Shown: piece after piece, positions 27,252-38,831 of the stretch
Numbering within the stretch: the first letter of the stretch is position 1
Layout: each line of letters starts with the position of its first letter
DNA from: Dactylorhiza incarnata
Lineage: Eukaryota; Streptophyta; Magnoliopsida; Asparagales; Orchidaceae
DNA: 64,000 nt
Direction of reading: 5' to 3'
NCBI GenBank assembly: GCA_033032865.1
Contig: JAWHQI010000040.1
Location: 12,569,001-12,633,000 of the forward strand
Notes under the pieces: generated by a model
The model's database searches: none
Told to the model about the DNA's origin: nothing
The model's input: only the letters and a program-made list of their open reading frames with translations
Program-made: the position numbers and the translations under genes

Positions 27252-29526
27252 TGTTGCGGAACGCTTAGGGCTCTTGGTAGACCGGTTCACTTGAACCGCC
27301 TTAGCTCGTGAGCGAGCTAAGCGCGCAAACAGTCAATTAGAGGTTCGATGAGTACGCAGGGACTTTTTAACGTGGAAAACCCGGAAAGGGTAAAAAACCA
27401 CGCGGCCGGAGCTGTGCCGACCAAACTTCACTATCTTCTGGAGGAGTTACAACTTGAAAGCTAGAACTCGAGCGCGACAGGCCGCTGCTCGTTACAATAC
27501 TTGGAGAAAGAGAGCTTCGAGGGTGACAGGCCACCTCTCGAAAAAACTAAGTCCTTTTCCCTTCTAAGACTGCTAGTCGCCTTTCGGAAGCGGGAAGGTC
27601 AGTCGCCTTTCTGGAAGTGAGAAGGCTAGTCGCCTTTTCCTTCTGAGAAATGTTGGTCGCCTTTCTGGAATTTAGAAGGCTAGTCGCCTTTCTCTTCTGA
27701 GAACTGCTCGTCGCCTTTCTGGAATTGAGAAGGCTAGTCGCCTTTCTCTTCTGAGAACTGCTCGTCGCCTTTTTGGAATTTAGAAGGCTAGTCGCCTTTC
27801 TCTTCTGAGAACTGCTCGTCGCCTTTCTGGAATTGAGAAGGCTAGTCGCCTTTCTCTTCTGAGAACTGCTCGTCGCCTTTCTGGAATTGAGAAGGCTAGT
27901 CGCCTTTCTCTTCTGAGAACTGCTCGTCGCCTTTCTGGAATTTAGAAGGCTAGTCGCCTTTCTCTTCTGAGAACTGCTCGTCGCCTTTCTGGAATTGAGA
28001 AAGCTAGTCGCCTTTCTCTTCTGAGAACTGCTCGTCGCCTTTCTGGAATATGAAGATCTTCAAGTCCCGAAGGAGATCTTCAAGTCCCGAAGGAGATCTT
28101 CAAGTCCCGAAGGAGAATTCCGCAAAAGTCTGCAAGGAGCTCCCCCCGTCCAGAAGTCAAGGTCCCTTCAAATGAAGCCATGGGGCTCCTTTTATAGTTT
28201 TTGCCGGGGGCGGCCCGGTAATTTTGCCGTTGGCAGTTTCCATAAATACTTGGTGGACGAATCATGTTCTCCGGTTCGGGGCCCTCGGATCACTATTTTT
28301 CGTAAATAACCACCTTGCCCCTCAGGCAGCTTGGGCAGTTTGGGCAGTTTGGGCAATTCGGGTAGTTCGGGCAGTTCGGGCAGTTCTGTTGGAGGTGAAA
28401 AATGCGACTAACTGTTCCTGAAAAGTGAGAAGCCTGAAACCCAAAATGCGAGAAGCTGGAAAGACAAAAAGTGAGAAGCCGGAAAGATAAAAAGTGAGAA
28501 GCCGGAAAGACAAAAAGTGAGAAGCCGGAAAGACAAAAAGTGAGAATACTTCCTGACCGCGCTCAGAGACGTTCTGAGCGCGTGCTAGTGCTAAAACGCT
28601 CTAAGTGCGTGACGAATTGCAGAGGTGTCCTGGTTAAGCCGCGAAGTGTTCCGGGCGAGTAGCGGAACAATGGGCCATACCCTTGAGGAGCACACAGGGG
28701 CGTGATGCTTCTGACGAAAAGTACGCCCGCGAGGGTTTCTCGCGAGCCCCCCCCCCCTATTGGGAAAGACGGAAAGGCGGGCGGCTGTACCCTGCGCGGA
28801 GAGAGGGGCGGGCGACCGTGCCTCAAGGGCGCGCAACGCGACCGCTCCCCGAGGGGGTGCGGCACGGGCGCACCCAAGAGGAGGTGCGGCCCGAGCGCAC
28901 CTCGAGGAGGGGCGGCTTGGCCGCACCCCAAGGGGGCACGGCCGAGGCCGCACCCCAAGGGGGCGCGGCCGAGGCCGCACCCCAGGGGGCGCGGCCGAAG
29001 CCGCACCCCGGGTGAGGTGCGGCTTGGCCGCACCCCGCGTGGGGTGCGGCTAGGCCGCACCCCGCGGGGGGTGCGACTAGGCCGCACCCCGCGTGGGGTG
29101 CGGCAAGGCCGCACCCCATGCGCGTGGGGTGCGGCTAGGCCGCACCCCGCGTGGGGTGCGGCAAGGCCGCACCCCATGCGCGTGGGGTGCGGTTTGGCCG
29201 CACCCCATGCGCGTGGGGTGCGGTCCGGCCGCACCCCAAGGGGGTACGGCCAAGCTCGCGTCCTGAGGCCGCGCCCCTCTTGAGACGCGGCGCGGCGGCG
29301 AGGATTTTTCTCGCTATGCGAGGGGGAGTCTCGGCGGTGTTCGTGGCGGCTTTGCGCAATTTATTCTTCCTGCCGAATTAGGAGGGGAGAGTTTTTGGAA
29401 ACGATCCGTCTTTGGAGATAATCCGTCTTTGGAAACGCCTGTTCTTGGAAATATTTTGCTGCCTTTTATGAGCATTTTCGCCAGATTCCTTTATAAATGC
29501 TAGACTCTTATCATGAGTACCCATCA
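27252..29526 (-). repeat. Right (5') LTR of element B
   Basis: 2275-bp partner of 20038-22327, with the same order of arrays: 54-bp x7, 20-bp x3, 9-bp x7, about 23-bp, C11 run (28747-28757) and palindrome array (28912-29240). Unique parts look almost identical. Confidence 0.93.
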
Positions 29527-29847
29527 CTGATAAAGATTATTTCCATCTGAAAGTTAGAGTTATCCCATATTCCCCTCACCCATGCAAGATTGCCAACCAT
29601 CTTGCATCTTTATATTGCAAAAATGTAAATGTAACCAACAGAAAATTCTCATCCTACATTAAATACGGTGAAAAAAATTGAAGTGCTGTTATTAAATATC
29701 TGTACATGAATAAATAAAACAAAAAAGTTATAAAGTGAATGGATTAGCATAGAAGCTACATTTAATATTAACACTCACATCCTCCCCCTTATATAGATGA
29801 GGGAGGGCACACTTAATATGTAACCAACAAAAAATTCTCATCCTACA

Positions 29848-30746
29848 CTAAGTTATCAAAGGCGCAAGGCGCACCGAGGCGCAAAGGGGTCCTGGAGCCT
29901 AGGCGCAAGGCGCAGGCGCGCGCCTGAGGCACCTAAGGCGAAAAAATGAATTGGGTGCCAAATTCACTGAAAATCAGCGAATTGAGCACCCAATTCACTG
30001 AAAATTAGTTAATTTGGCATGCGCAAGGCGCACCGAGGCGCAAAGGGGTCCTGGAGCCTAGGCGCAAGGCGCAGGCGCACGCCTGAGGCACCTAAGGCGC
30101 AAAAATGAATTTGGTGCCAAATTCACTGAAAATCAGCGAATTGGGCACCCAATTCACTGAAAATTTGTTAATTTGGCATCCAATTCATTGATTTTCAATG
30201 AATTGGGTGCCCAATTCACTGAAAATCAGCAAATTGGGCATCCAATTTGCTGATTTTCAGTGAATTGGGTGCCCAATTCGCTGATTTTCAGTGAATTGGG
30301 TGCCCAATTCACTGAAAATCAGGGAATTGGGTGCCAAATTCACTGAAAATCAGCGAATTGGATGCCCAATTCGCTGATTTTCAGTGAATTGGATGCCCAA
30401 TTCACTGAAAATCAGCGAATTGGGCATCCAATTCGGTGATTTTCAGTGAATTTGGCACTCAATTCACAGAAAATCGGTGAATTGGATGCCCAAGTGCGCC
30501 TAGGTGTGTCTCGGGTGCATCTGAGATCATGTTTTTGCCCTCTCCCAAAAAAACAGGTTGAAGAATACAACTTGAAAAGCCCAGGCGCGCCTTTGGTGCG
30601 CCTGGGAGTTGGTAAGGCGCGCGCCTAGGCACGCCTGAGGCGCGCCTGAGGCACGTTGCCCGCCTCTGCCTTGCAGAGGCGCTGGCCGGTGCGCCTGGTG
30701 CGTCCGGCGCCTCAGGCGCGCCTAGGCGCGCGCCTTGATAACGTAG
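29848..30746. mobile_element. GCGC-rich TIR element, copy 1 (899 bp, 8-bp TSD)
   Basis: Flanked by a perfect 8-bp duplication, ATCCTACA (29840-29847, 30747-30754). Ends CTAAGTTATCAAAGGCGC and, inverted, CTACGTTATCAAGGCGCG. Next to the left end is the family signature GGCGCAAGGCGCACCGAGG. It is longer than its relatives because of internal palindromic repeats (29940-30490). No coding capacity. The 8-bp TSD fits a hAT-type MITE. Confidence 0.85.
29940..30490. repeat. Palindromic minisatellite inside TIR copy 1
   Basis: Repeats of about 30 bp built from GAATTGGGTGCCCAATTC (self-complementary core) and CACTGAAAATCAG, occurring in both orientations about 15 times. Confidence 0.85.
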
Positions 30747-30761
30747 ATCCTACATTAAATA

Positions 30762-30947
30762 AAAAGGGCAGCCCGGTGCACAAGGCATCCCCTCGGAGAG
30801 AGGGTCCGGGGAAGGGTCCCGCCACAAGGGTGAAATGTAGGCAAACCTTACCTTTCATTTTTGCAAGAGGCTGCTTCTAGGACTCAAACCCGTGATCTCA
30901 AGGTCACACGGCAACACCTCAACCGGTGCACCAAGGCTCCCCTTCCC
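30762..30947 (-). mobile_element. Au-like tRNA-derived SINE, copy 1
   Basis: On the minus strand: an A-box-like region (TGGTGCACCGGTTGAGGT), a B-box-like word (GGTTTGAGTCC), the tRNA-unrelated body (AAGGTTTGCCTACATTTC, CACCCTTGTGG), and the 3' end GCACCGGGCTGCCCTTTTT. This order matches the widespread plant Au SINE. Target duplication of about 14 bp: ATCCTACATTAAATA before and ATCCTACATTGAATA after. Confidence 0.85.
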
Positions 30948-31084
30948 ATCCTACATTGAATATGGTGAAAAAATTGAAGATTGAAGTATTGTTATTAGAT
31001 ATCAGATATCAGTGCATGAATAATTAAAACTAAAAAGTTATAAAGTGAATGGATTAGCATAGAAATTGCATTTAATATTAACAC

Positions 31085-31374
31085 TCTCACCCCTCCCCCT
31101 TATATGGATGAGGGAGGGCACACTTAATAAGACAATACATTTAATAGAATTAATAGTAATTAATTAATATGATATAATTAATTGTAATTAATTATTATTC
31201 ACCAATTAATACTAATTAATTGCCAAATCGCGGCGGTCTCTATATGCGATCTCCGGTGGTCCTGATGAGTAGTCGGTCCAGTGAATGTGTGAGGGTAATA
31301 TAATCTCCTGTGGTCTCGACGAGGAGTAGCCTCTCCAACGAATGCGTGAGGGTAACATATCATTGCCCTTGAAA
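31085..31374. repeat. Direct repeat of 33525-33858 (decayed LTR part)
   Basis: Shared order: CCCTTATATGGATGAGGG, a long AATTAATTA stretch, then two tandem units of about 56 bp (GGTGGTCC(C/T)GA.GAG...GTGAGGGTAA). TG...CA ends are not both found in this copy. Confidence 0.55.
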
Positions 31375-31769
31375 ATTGACCTTGCCCTCAAGGTCGAGTT
31401 TTAATAGTTTGTTGGGGTTGGTGGTAATTATAATGATGAAACAACTGCGGAGAACGGGTGGTGGCTGCTTGTGCAATGAGGGAAGGAAATGAAAATGTGC
31501 TGAAAATGAAAGAGGATGGGTGAATTCAGCCTTGGGAGGGAGGGGGTGAAGTGGGGTGTGGACATAAGAAGATAAGAGTGTAGAGTGGAGAAATGTTGGC
31601 AGCTAGTGTGGGCTCAAGGAAGACAGAGGCGGGGTGGTGTAGGATGTGATGGGGCGGCAGGACGGAGGAAAAATTGAATTATAGGCATAGGAATAATTAG
31701 GAGGAAGTGACAAGAGAGGGAGCGAAGAGAGTGGGTTTTGGCGTTTAGTGGAGGGAAAAGGATTTGGCG
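31375..31769. other. No gene seen; leader-like sequence with hairpin
   Basis: Begins with the small hairpin GACCTTGCCCTCAAGGTC (31381-31398). A related hairpin motif (GAGCTTGTCCTCAAGCTT) occurs twice near 62.0-62.4 kb. The rest lacks a supported feature. Confidence 0.35.
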
Positions 31770-32209
31770 CTTGTTAAAGGCGCGCCTAAGGCTCAAAGCT
31801 CACCAGGCTCAGGGGTTTGCGCCTTATTTGCGCCTTTGGAACATAAAAGGCACGCCTGAGTGAGATTTTTTTTGTATTTTTTTTTTCAAAAATAAAGAAT
31901 GAAATAATATAAGAACTCAATAATTTTTGATTGATTTATTGTTTATGAAAGATAATTGTGCGTTGGGACTTAAATATGATGTAAGTCACCACAATGATGC
32001 TATTTTTTAAGAGATATAAACAATAGTAATGAATGATTAATTAGTAGAATAGATGAAAATTTTGATCTAGAAGATGAAATGATGATAGATACTGATTATT
32101 TAAAATGAGTGTGGTTGCGCCTTGCGTTCGTCAGGCGCGCGCCTACGCCTTGAGCCTTGCGCCTAGGCTCCAAGACCCCTTTGCGCCTTGGTGCGCCTTT
32201 AATAACTAA
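31770..32209. mobile_element. GCGC-rich TIR element, copy 2 (inverted, about 440 bp)
   Basis: Reads in the opposite direction to copies 1, 3 and 4. The left end (TTGTTAAAGGCGCGCC) matches their right ends inverted, and the right end (GCGCCTTTAATAACTAA) matches their left ends. Internal AT-rich 360 bp similar to copies 3 and 4. No clear target duplication recognised. Confidence 0.75.
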
Positions 32210-33375
32210 ACTGGGGCAAAAACAAATGGTAGGTGGAGGGCTGAAGGAGGAAAAAGACAAGAAAGAAGCATTAAAATTATATGTGGGTGGGGTTTGGATT
32301 TTAGTGGAGGAAAATAAAGTTGGCAACTGGCGGTATGGAAAAAGGAAGCTCCTGTCAGGTGGGGAGGTGGGGCTACCCGGTGATGATAAGGAAATGTGGG
32401 GACCCAAATTAAATTTGGTAGCTAGTGAGAAGAATATTATAGGGGTCTCAGTGAGAAGAGGGAGATGCTGATGTGAATGGTGCCATGCAATTAACTGTTC
32501 CCTACTAGCAGCCACAAGCCTTGCAAGGAAGCTGTTGGGGAGGGGCTCGAGCGACTGTTCTGGGGTGGTCATGGAGTAAGGGAATGGAGAGGAAGAATGC
32601 GGAGAAGTTGGCAGCTAGTTAGAAGAGGCTCGGGCGTCGAAGACGACAAGACAAAGTGTTGGTCGGAGGACTGGTGGGTCTCCGACCAGGTAAAAAATGG
32701 TGGGACGCTGGATGTCTGCGGGGCGTGGAGAGGAAGGAGGGAATGCGGAAGGTGGGAAAGTTATTTCTTGCTGGGGAAAGTGGGTTCGAGCCTTGAGTGC
32801 TAAGGACAAGAGTGGGACGTGGTCTGGTTTGCGTTGGCTCTGATGCTCTGGTTCGTCAACCACAGGCGATGGTGGGAAAGGAGATGTGAGGAGCGGCACA
32901 AGAGGTTGTTCTTGTTGGGTGGGGGCGGAGCGAGCAGAGAGCGGGGTTCACAGTGGTGCTAGCTGCTCAACGATAGAAATGGTGGCACTGGAAGGGGAAA
33001 TTGGTATGTCTGCTCGACGATGAAGGGGCCCCGTCGCTAGAGATCATGGCTTGGCGACAACAGCGACGGGCCGCTAGGCGCAACGACAGTGATCGCCTGG
33101 GTGGTCGTTGAGTGCAGGACCACAAGATTGTTTGGTTCAAATCCGAGCTTGTTTGCGAGGCGGCATCCTCTCGTGGTTCCTCAGCGAGGGCCAGTTGGCT
33201 GCATGCGAGTGCATATTCCTACTTTATGCATTTGATGTTTGCGAGGTGCTTGGCAATGAGGACACTCATAGCCCAGAACTCGTTGCTGAGGTCGTGGATG
33301 GGGTCGAGAGCGAGCACGGTGCTAGTTCCCGGCGACTGCAAGGGCAGCTGGCGGAGAGCGGCAAGTCGGACCATT
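32210..33375 (-). other. Non-coding leader-like interior of a decayed LTR element
   Basis: Purine-rich on plus, no conserved protein motif in any frame. It sits between a presumed LTR at 33376-33858 and the repeat at 31085-31374. Just left of 33376, read on minus, is TGGTCCGACTTGCC, possibly a decayed primer site. Confidence 0.3.
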
Positions 33376-33858
33376 GTTACGAATCTGAAAATTACACAAT
33401 CAAGAACAAACAGAAAATTTCATTAGTTGAAACGAACACTTCTCGGAGGCTGAGTCCTCCAAAGAGCCTTCTCTCTAATGAGAGCCCGAAAGACTAGTGA
33501 TCCAAGATGATCCAAACACTTTTACCCCACCCCCTTATATAAATGAGGGAGGGCACACTTAATAAGATAACACATTTAATATAATTATTATTAATCCCTT
33601 TATATAGATGAGGGAGAGCACACTTAATAAGACAACACATTTAATATAATTAATTAATATAATATAATTAATAGTACTTAATTAATATTAACCAATTAAT
33701 ACTAATTAATTGTCAAATCACGACGGTCCCCATATGCGATCTCTGGTGGTCCCGACGAGAAATAGTCGCTCCAGCGAATACGTGAGGGTAGCATAATCTC
33801 TGATGGTCCCGACGAGGAGTAATCGCTCCAGCGAATGCGTGAGGGTAATAATAATCTG
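33376..33858 (-). repeat. Putative decayed LTR (minus orientation)
   Basis: Begins TGTTACGAATC on plus. Its right part (33525-33858) is repeated at 31085-31374. An internal segment of about 70 bp is duplicated in tandem (two CCCTTTATATA-GATGAGGG blocks, 33533 and 33597). Confidence 0.4.
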
Positions 33859-34842
33859 TGTACAACAACTTAAATGAATGCCTTAAAATTTTATTGTCGT
33901 TTTAAGGTCCATAGAAGTTGCAGTTTACAAATCAATGGTGATGACCGACGGGCCATTGCCAATTGCTCACTTAATTTGGATATGGTATTATTAGTTTTGT
34001 CATATTGGTGAATTTCAGACTTTCAAATGAATGACTACACAAAACGATATGAGGATAATACATACATAATTTATATGAACTATGATTACTCCTTGAAACA
34101 TTATAACTTTAAAGCCATGTAGAAATATAGAATGCAAAATGCGAAAATTCAAACAATATGCAATCAGACAAAACTAATGATGTCATTCTTGTATGCTGAC
34201 ATTGGTTGCAACTTTGTGTGGCCTATAAAAATGCATTTGGTCAAGGAATGACCATGTGGGGAGACTAGAGGAATTGAGTTCCCAAGAGTCATGGCGACAT
34301 TGCGAATGAATAGAAACTCAGTAGAACTAGGCGCTTGATGAATGGAATACCGTGAGATTGTTCGTAATGATTGCGAAGCACCTTGCAGTTCCCGCTCTAC
34401 TCACTCGCCTTCTTCAGCAAGTCATTACTTGCCATTGTTGGCTACTTCTTCATTGAATTTTTTTCAGTCTTATCTCATCGATACAAGGCTTATGTCCATC
34501 CTTACTTGACATTCTACGTGCCCGCCCATCCTCCAACAAGATGACTGCATAAGTAAACCTGTTTCAAACATTCCTCAACATTACTCAACAACACAAATAC
34601 TGATAATGGGTGATATCGTTAATCGCGACATCTTTATTGTTAATCAACTATTGCGAACAATGGATGTGGAACTTGCGTATTAAAATACACGGAAACAAGG
34701 AGATTTTGGTATTTCAGGTGGGTGAGTGCTTTAGAAAATTTTTTGAGTGTGTGGTGGGATCTCCGAGAATCCTCGCCGCCTCCATTTTTTTCAGTTGAAG
34801 AGCAAGCTCTGGTTCGATTCACGGACAGTCCAGGATCCAACA
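33859..34842 (+). repeat. Putative LTR of a decayed Tat-like element (element H)
   Basis: Starts TGTACAACAAC, like the LTR start of element A (TGTACAACC), and ends GGATCCAACA. It is followed by TCTTAAAAATGCGGTGAGCG, close to the primer-site region of element A. TATA-like CCTATAAAAATG near 34220. Confidence 0.5.
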
Positions 34843-34895
34843 TCTTAAAAATGCGGTGAGCGTAGATTTGGATTTGATATGAAAACACCATCATC

Positions 34896-36640
34896 ATGGA
34901 CGACAACTACCGTCCTTCCTCTTCCACAACCCTTGAATTCATTATCAAGCATGGTTTTGTTGCTATGCAACCGTTTTTTGCTTCTCTCTTTCAAATCTTA
35001 CAGATCTTGATTGAACTCTTTTAATCTGTCCACACTCCCTCGCCTCCCAAAACCATACTCAACTCCCTCACCCTTCTGTTACCTTTGCTTTCATTCTTGA
35101 AGAACACTGCCATCATCCTAGTTCCCCAGCTCCCTACATCCCAAATGCTACAATTCTCATTGCCCCACCTACTGATGATCCTATTGACACTAAAGACGAC
35201 GATCATGAGTCTTTATCGCCTCTCAGTGCTAGGATTCAGTTGACTTTTTTTCTAGCTGATTTCAGTCAACTGAACTTGTCGGTTTACAATGATAATGGAA
35301 ATTCTTGGACCCACAAGGAATTTTGAATCATCTCTAGCTGTCTGCGCTTTATAAGGGAGCCTGAAATGCCGTCTTTTCTTTTCCACCCTCAGGGTCCAAT
35401 GATTGTTTTGTTTTTGAACTCTCTAAAGGTAGGAGAACAAACTACGATGATTTCAGAATTTGAACTTTGCAAGTTCTTCATGACCAAAGTGTGGTTCAAG
35501 TCGGGTGTTTGATTTGCGACTAGATATTTGTGAATCTCTCCTCGATTATGTCACTTGCTTCTAGAAAACAAAGTTGAGAGTAAAGTATACTGATGATAAT
35601 ATTTTGTGAATCGCTTTGGCTAGAGAACTCTGAGATGGTCGTTTCAAACATCAGCTGAATATGCACTCTCTGACAACATACACCTGAGCTTTGGAGTTGG
35701 CGGGCCAACATATAAATGGCAAAGGCAGTATGCCCGACCCCTTCAACCGAGTTGTTAATACCAAAGTATCTCGTCCTGCTAATTAAGAACAACAACAACG
35801 ACATCTTCATCCTCACAAACTCTTCCGTGATGTTAATAATAAATATAACTAGCCACATACGCGACCTCTTAGCCTTGGTCATCCTCCACTGGTTATGAAT
35901 CCCCCTGGGAGATTGCACCCCCCCACCAAACTATTGGAACAAATTTGTATGCCATTCAGACAACAAATTTCTTCCTGACCTCCTCCACCTACAAATACTC
36001 CCATGAATCATGGCAATAAGTCTCTTTATTGTAAGTATTATTGGGAGGTTATCCATACGATGGATCATTGCCATCAGTTAGTTTTTGCAAAAGCTTTTTC
36101 GTAAAGAAAAGCTATGTGAGTCTCTTGACCTCTCCCATTAATAAGGGGAAAGGAATGATGATAGAAGAAGGTGTTAGGCCCTCTGATGTGATGTTGTAGG
36201 AACCAATCTATGAAGTAGGAACAATTAATGACGGTGTTGGTTTGGAAGCTTGAAACAATGCAAATCTCAAAGGTTTACAATTGGCAGAGGTTGCGTTAGT
36301 CTCCATGATTTCTCAACCTACTTTTGCATGCACCATCACGTTCTCAAAAGCAGATATTACTATGAACTTTATACTAAGAAGAATAATTTTGGACACTACC
36401 AACGCTGTGAATCTTTTATTTAAGAAGGCGTTCTTAGATAGAATTGCTCAAAACTTGTGATGGTCTACTGTCACTTTTGTAGGTGATCAGATTGCGGTAG
36501 GAGTAATTGACCTGACAATTACAATAATGCTATCTTTGATCACCATCTATTGAACATGTTTGGCATTGTCATCTCGACTCGCCATCTTGCGATGAATTTT
36601 TTGGGAAAATAACATGGAGAATATTGTACATCAGTACTCT
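34896..36640 (+). pseudogene. Decayed gag-protease of element H
   Basis: Many stops and shifts. It starts at ATG 34896 (MDDNYRPSSSTTLEF). The surest part is protease at about 36360-36600: a frame reading RRIILDTTNAVNLLFKKAF (Asp-Thr active site, with Gly replaced) and then LLNMFGIVIS-like sequence in place of the LLN segment after the protease core. The middle third (35300-36100) has no conserved words that I can place. Old, non-functional. Confidence 0.55.
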
Positions 36641-36866
36641 GTTGTTTCTATAAGATGTTACATTCAGTTGGTTAGTGCGGTTGGAGTAGAGAAAGAGATG
36701 ACGACCCCAGTTACTCTGTCCCACCCAATAAATCGATCTCTATTCCTGGTGGAGAACAAAATTTATATTTCAATATCAATGTTGAACTCTCCACCCAACA
36801 ACCTAGATCATTTAATGAAATGCTTACACACATGGTTGCAAATGTCCGGTTCATACCGGTTTGAGT

Positions 36867-36963
36867 TTGAAATGTTGTATGTCGGATTACGGGGATATAA
36901 CAGTAACATTTTGAAATGCCGTATGTCGGATTGCGGGGATATAATAGTAACATTTGAAATGTC
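36867..36963. repeat. 46-bp tandem duplication
   Basis: The segment with ATGTCGGATTACGGGGATATAA is repeated as ATGTCGGATTGCGGGGATATAA, each followed by AGTAACATTT; a third partial copy follows. Confidence 0.8.
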
Positions 36964-36997
36964 GGATTTTAATATTATATATTTATATAATATTAAG

Positions 36998-37182
36998 AAG
37001 GTGAACCTTGGCGCACCCGTTGAGGTGTTGCCGTGTGATCTTGAGGTCACGGGTTCTAGTCCTGGAAGCAGACTCTTGGAAAAATGCATGGTAAGGCTTG
37101 CCTACATTTCACCCTTGTGGTGGGACCCTTCTCGGACCCTCGCTGTGCGGGGATGCGCCTTTGTGCACCAGGCTGCTCTTTT
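36998..37182 (+). mobile_element. Au-like tRNA-derived SINE, copy 2
   Basis: Plus-strand copy: A-box-like TGGCGCACCCGTTGAGGTG, B-box-like GGTTCTAGTCC, body CTTGCCTACATTTCACCC, end GCACCAGGCTGCTCTTTTAT. More diverged than copy 1. It is not a functional tRNA gene because it lacks a cloverleaf beyond the promoter half. Confidence 0.8.
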
Positions 37183-37305
37183 ATATTTATATAATATTAA
37201 CATATTCTTACATATTTTTATTTATTAATTAGATGTTAAATAATTTATCTAATTAAATGTAAACTAAAATTCAAATGATAATCAAATATATTTTAATAGA
37301 TTATT
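37183..37305. other. AT-rich, nothing seen
   Basis: Short AT-rich stretch between the SINE and the GC-rich segment. Confidence 0.3.
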
Positions 37306-37983
37306 TTACAAAAAAGTGTTCTCCAGTAGGATGGTCGGCTTCTCTGGCTCCTTGATCTCGCACCAAAATAACGCCTGGTAGTTCGTCGTGGTGGTAGTGG
37401 CGGCGAGGAGTAGCGGCGACGCCTTTGGGAGGACGAGTGGCGGAAGGAATGTGGCCGGTTGGTCTGGCTGAGCGGTGGGAAGCCGGAGTAGCAGGGCAAC
37501 TGAAGGAACAACGGTCGGCAAAATGAAGGGGTCCGGTGGGAACGGCGGTGTGGTGCGAGGCAGCAACGGCCATGCGGCTGAAAGGGCCGACAGAGTAGTG
37601 GCCGGCAGCAGAGGCAGCGGCGTGGTCGGAGGCGGTAGAGCGGAAACCGGCGGTGAGGCGGCCCGCAGAGCAGAAAGCCACGAGGCTGGAGGGACCGTCA
37701 TGGCAGGGGCCGGCAGAGCAAGAGCAGACAGAGGCGGCGACAGCGGCGACGACGGCGGACGCAGCACAAGCTAGGCGGGCTTGGAGAGTGGGACCGGCAA
37801 GGCAGGGGCCGGTGACGGAGGAGGCGGAACAGCCGGTGGCGGAACGTCAAAGTATCCTGAGTGCTCCAATTGATCAAGCTTGGCCTCGAAGAGAGACATG
37901 GAGGCTTGAAATGTCGTCGACCACTTCAGCAACATCGAGTGGAGGACGCCCGCATCCGTGGCACTAAGATGAATGTTCATCAA
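37306..37983 (-). pseudogene. Pro/Ala-rich ORF remnant, possibly gag N-terminus of a minus-strand LTR element
   Basis: On minus from about 37978: MNIHLSATDAGVLHSMLLK, then a helical stretch (SMSLFEAKLDQLEHSGYFD), then a Pro/Ala/Leu-rich low-complexity run broken by a stop near 37771. A continuing frame ends at 37306 (YQALFWCEIKEPEKPTILL). No zinc knuckle or enzyme. It lies downstream of a minus LTR with a tRNA-iMet primer site (38814-39178), so a gag start is plausible. Confidence 0.3.
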
Positions 37984-38831
37984 ATTATATTTGAGATTGG
38001 AGAAGTGGGAGTAGGAGTAATTAAAAATAGTATGACGTGGAGGAAAGAAGAAATTTAAAACAAAATGAAAGGGGTGCGGTTAGGAAGAAGGGGTGCGGTT
38101 AGGAAGAGACAAGGAAATGAAATGAAATAAAATAAAAGGAGGGTTGGGGGATTTGATGATAAGAAAAATTTAATAAGAAAAGATAGAAGGGATGTCAGAA
38201 TTAAAAAGAGGGGAAAATTGACGTGGGACCGCTGGAATAGAGAGGGATGGGATGCTAGAAAAAAATTAAAAATAAAAAGAAAAATGAATTGCTTAATGAA
38301 TTAATTCAGGAGGGAGGTGTGCTGCCCGAGGAAAATCAAGAGGCATGACTCGATGAAGATTGGGGCACACGTGATTGGGACGGAACGAAGACAGGGCGCA
38401 GGCGGAACGAGCGATAAGCGCAGGGGACAGCAGAGGGCGTGGCTTGAGGGGTTGCAGCGGCGAGTGGAAGAGGCGGCTAGAGATGCGCAAGAAGAGAAAG
38501 GGCGCGCTGGGTCGGCTCTGAAGCTGAGAGCTGGGGTTCGGCGCTGCGGTTAGTAGATCGCTTGGGACGCTGGGGATCGATGAAAGAGGCGCAGTGTATG
38601 AGCGCGTGCTGGGAGACGAGTGGAGGATGTTGATTCGATGAGGATGTACGGTTGGCTTGCTGATGTTGTACGATCTGGTGGACGATGCAGTGGGCTGGAA
38701 TGGGCTGTCGTCGGTGAATGGGACGCAGGGGCAACAGAGAGGTGTTGGCTTGCGGGAGCAGTTGAAGCGGCGGAAGACGGCGGAAGGAGTGTCGGGAATG
38801 GAGTCGCCGACGTCTAGCTCTGATACCAATT
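37984..38831 (-). other. Leader region of a minus-strand LTR element with primer-binding site
   Basis: At 38814-38828 the minus strand reads TTGGTATCAGAGCTAG; TGGTATCAGAGC is the standard complement of plant initiator tRNA-Met. Beyond it (38293-38810) is a Ser/Pro-rich open stretch without recognised domains. 38040-38290 is purine-rich with a duplicated GGGGTGCGGTTAGGAAGA word. Confidence 0.55.

Larger units (their letters stand above)
20038..29526 (-). mobile_element. Element B: pol-less LTR retrotransposon with antisense gene
   Basis: Flanked by a perfect 5-bp target duplication, CTGAT (20033-20037 and 29527-29531). LTRs are 2290 and 2275 bp. It is oriented on the minus strand: the primer site is next to the right LTR, gag-like pieces read leftward, and the purine tract is beside the left LTR. 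The 4.9-kb interior has gag-protease remnants (25663-27249 minus) and a spliced plus-strand gene (22421-24780), with no RT, RNase H or integrase. The LTRs are nearly identical apart from repeat copy number, so insertion is recent and must have used enzymes in trans. The architecture matches element A without pol, suggesting a Tat-derived non-autonomous family. Confidence 0.93.
29633..31130. repeat. Tandem duplication (about 185 bp) with a TIR element and a SINE between the copies
   Basis: 29633-29820 is repeated at about 30945-31130 (shared words: CATCCTACATT(A/G)AATA, AAGTTATAAAGTGAATGG, CCCTTATATAGATGAGGG with small changes). The second copy was split by the TIR element (29848-30746) and a SINE (about 30762-30947). 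Confidence 0.7.

Noticed and set aside
36998..37075. Possible tRNA gene
   Set aside because: Has A- and B-box-like promoter words but is followed by an Au-SINE body and T-rich end; a second copy has a long target duplication.
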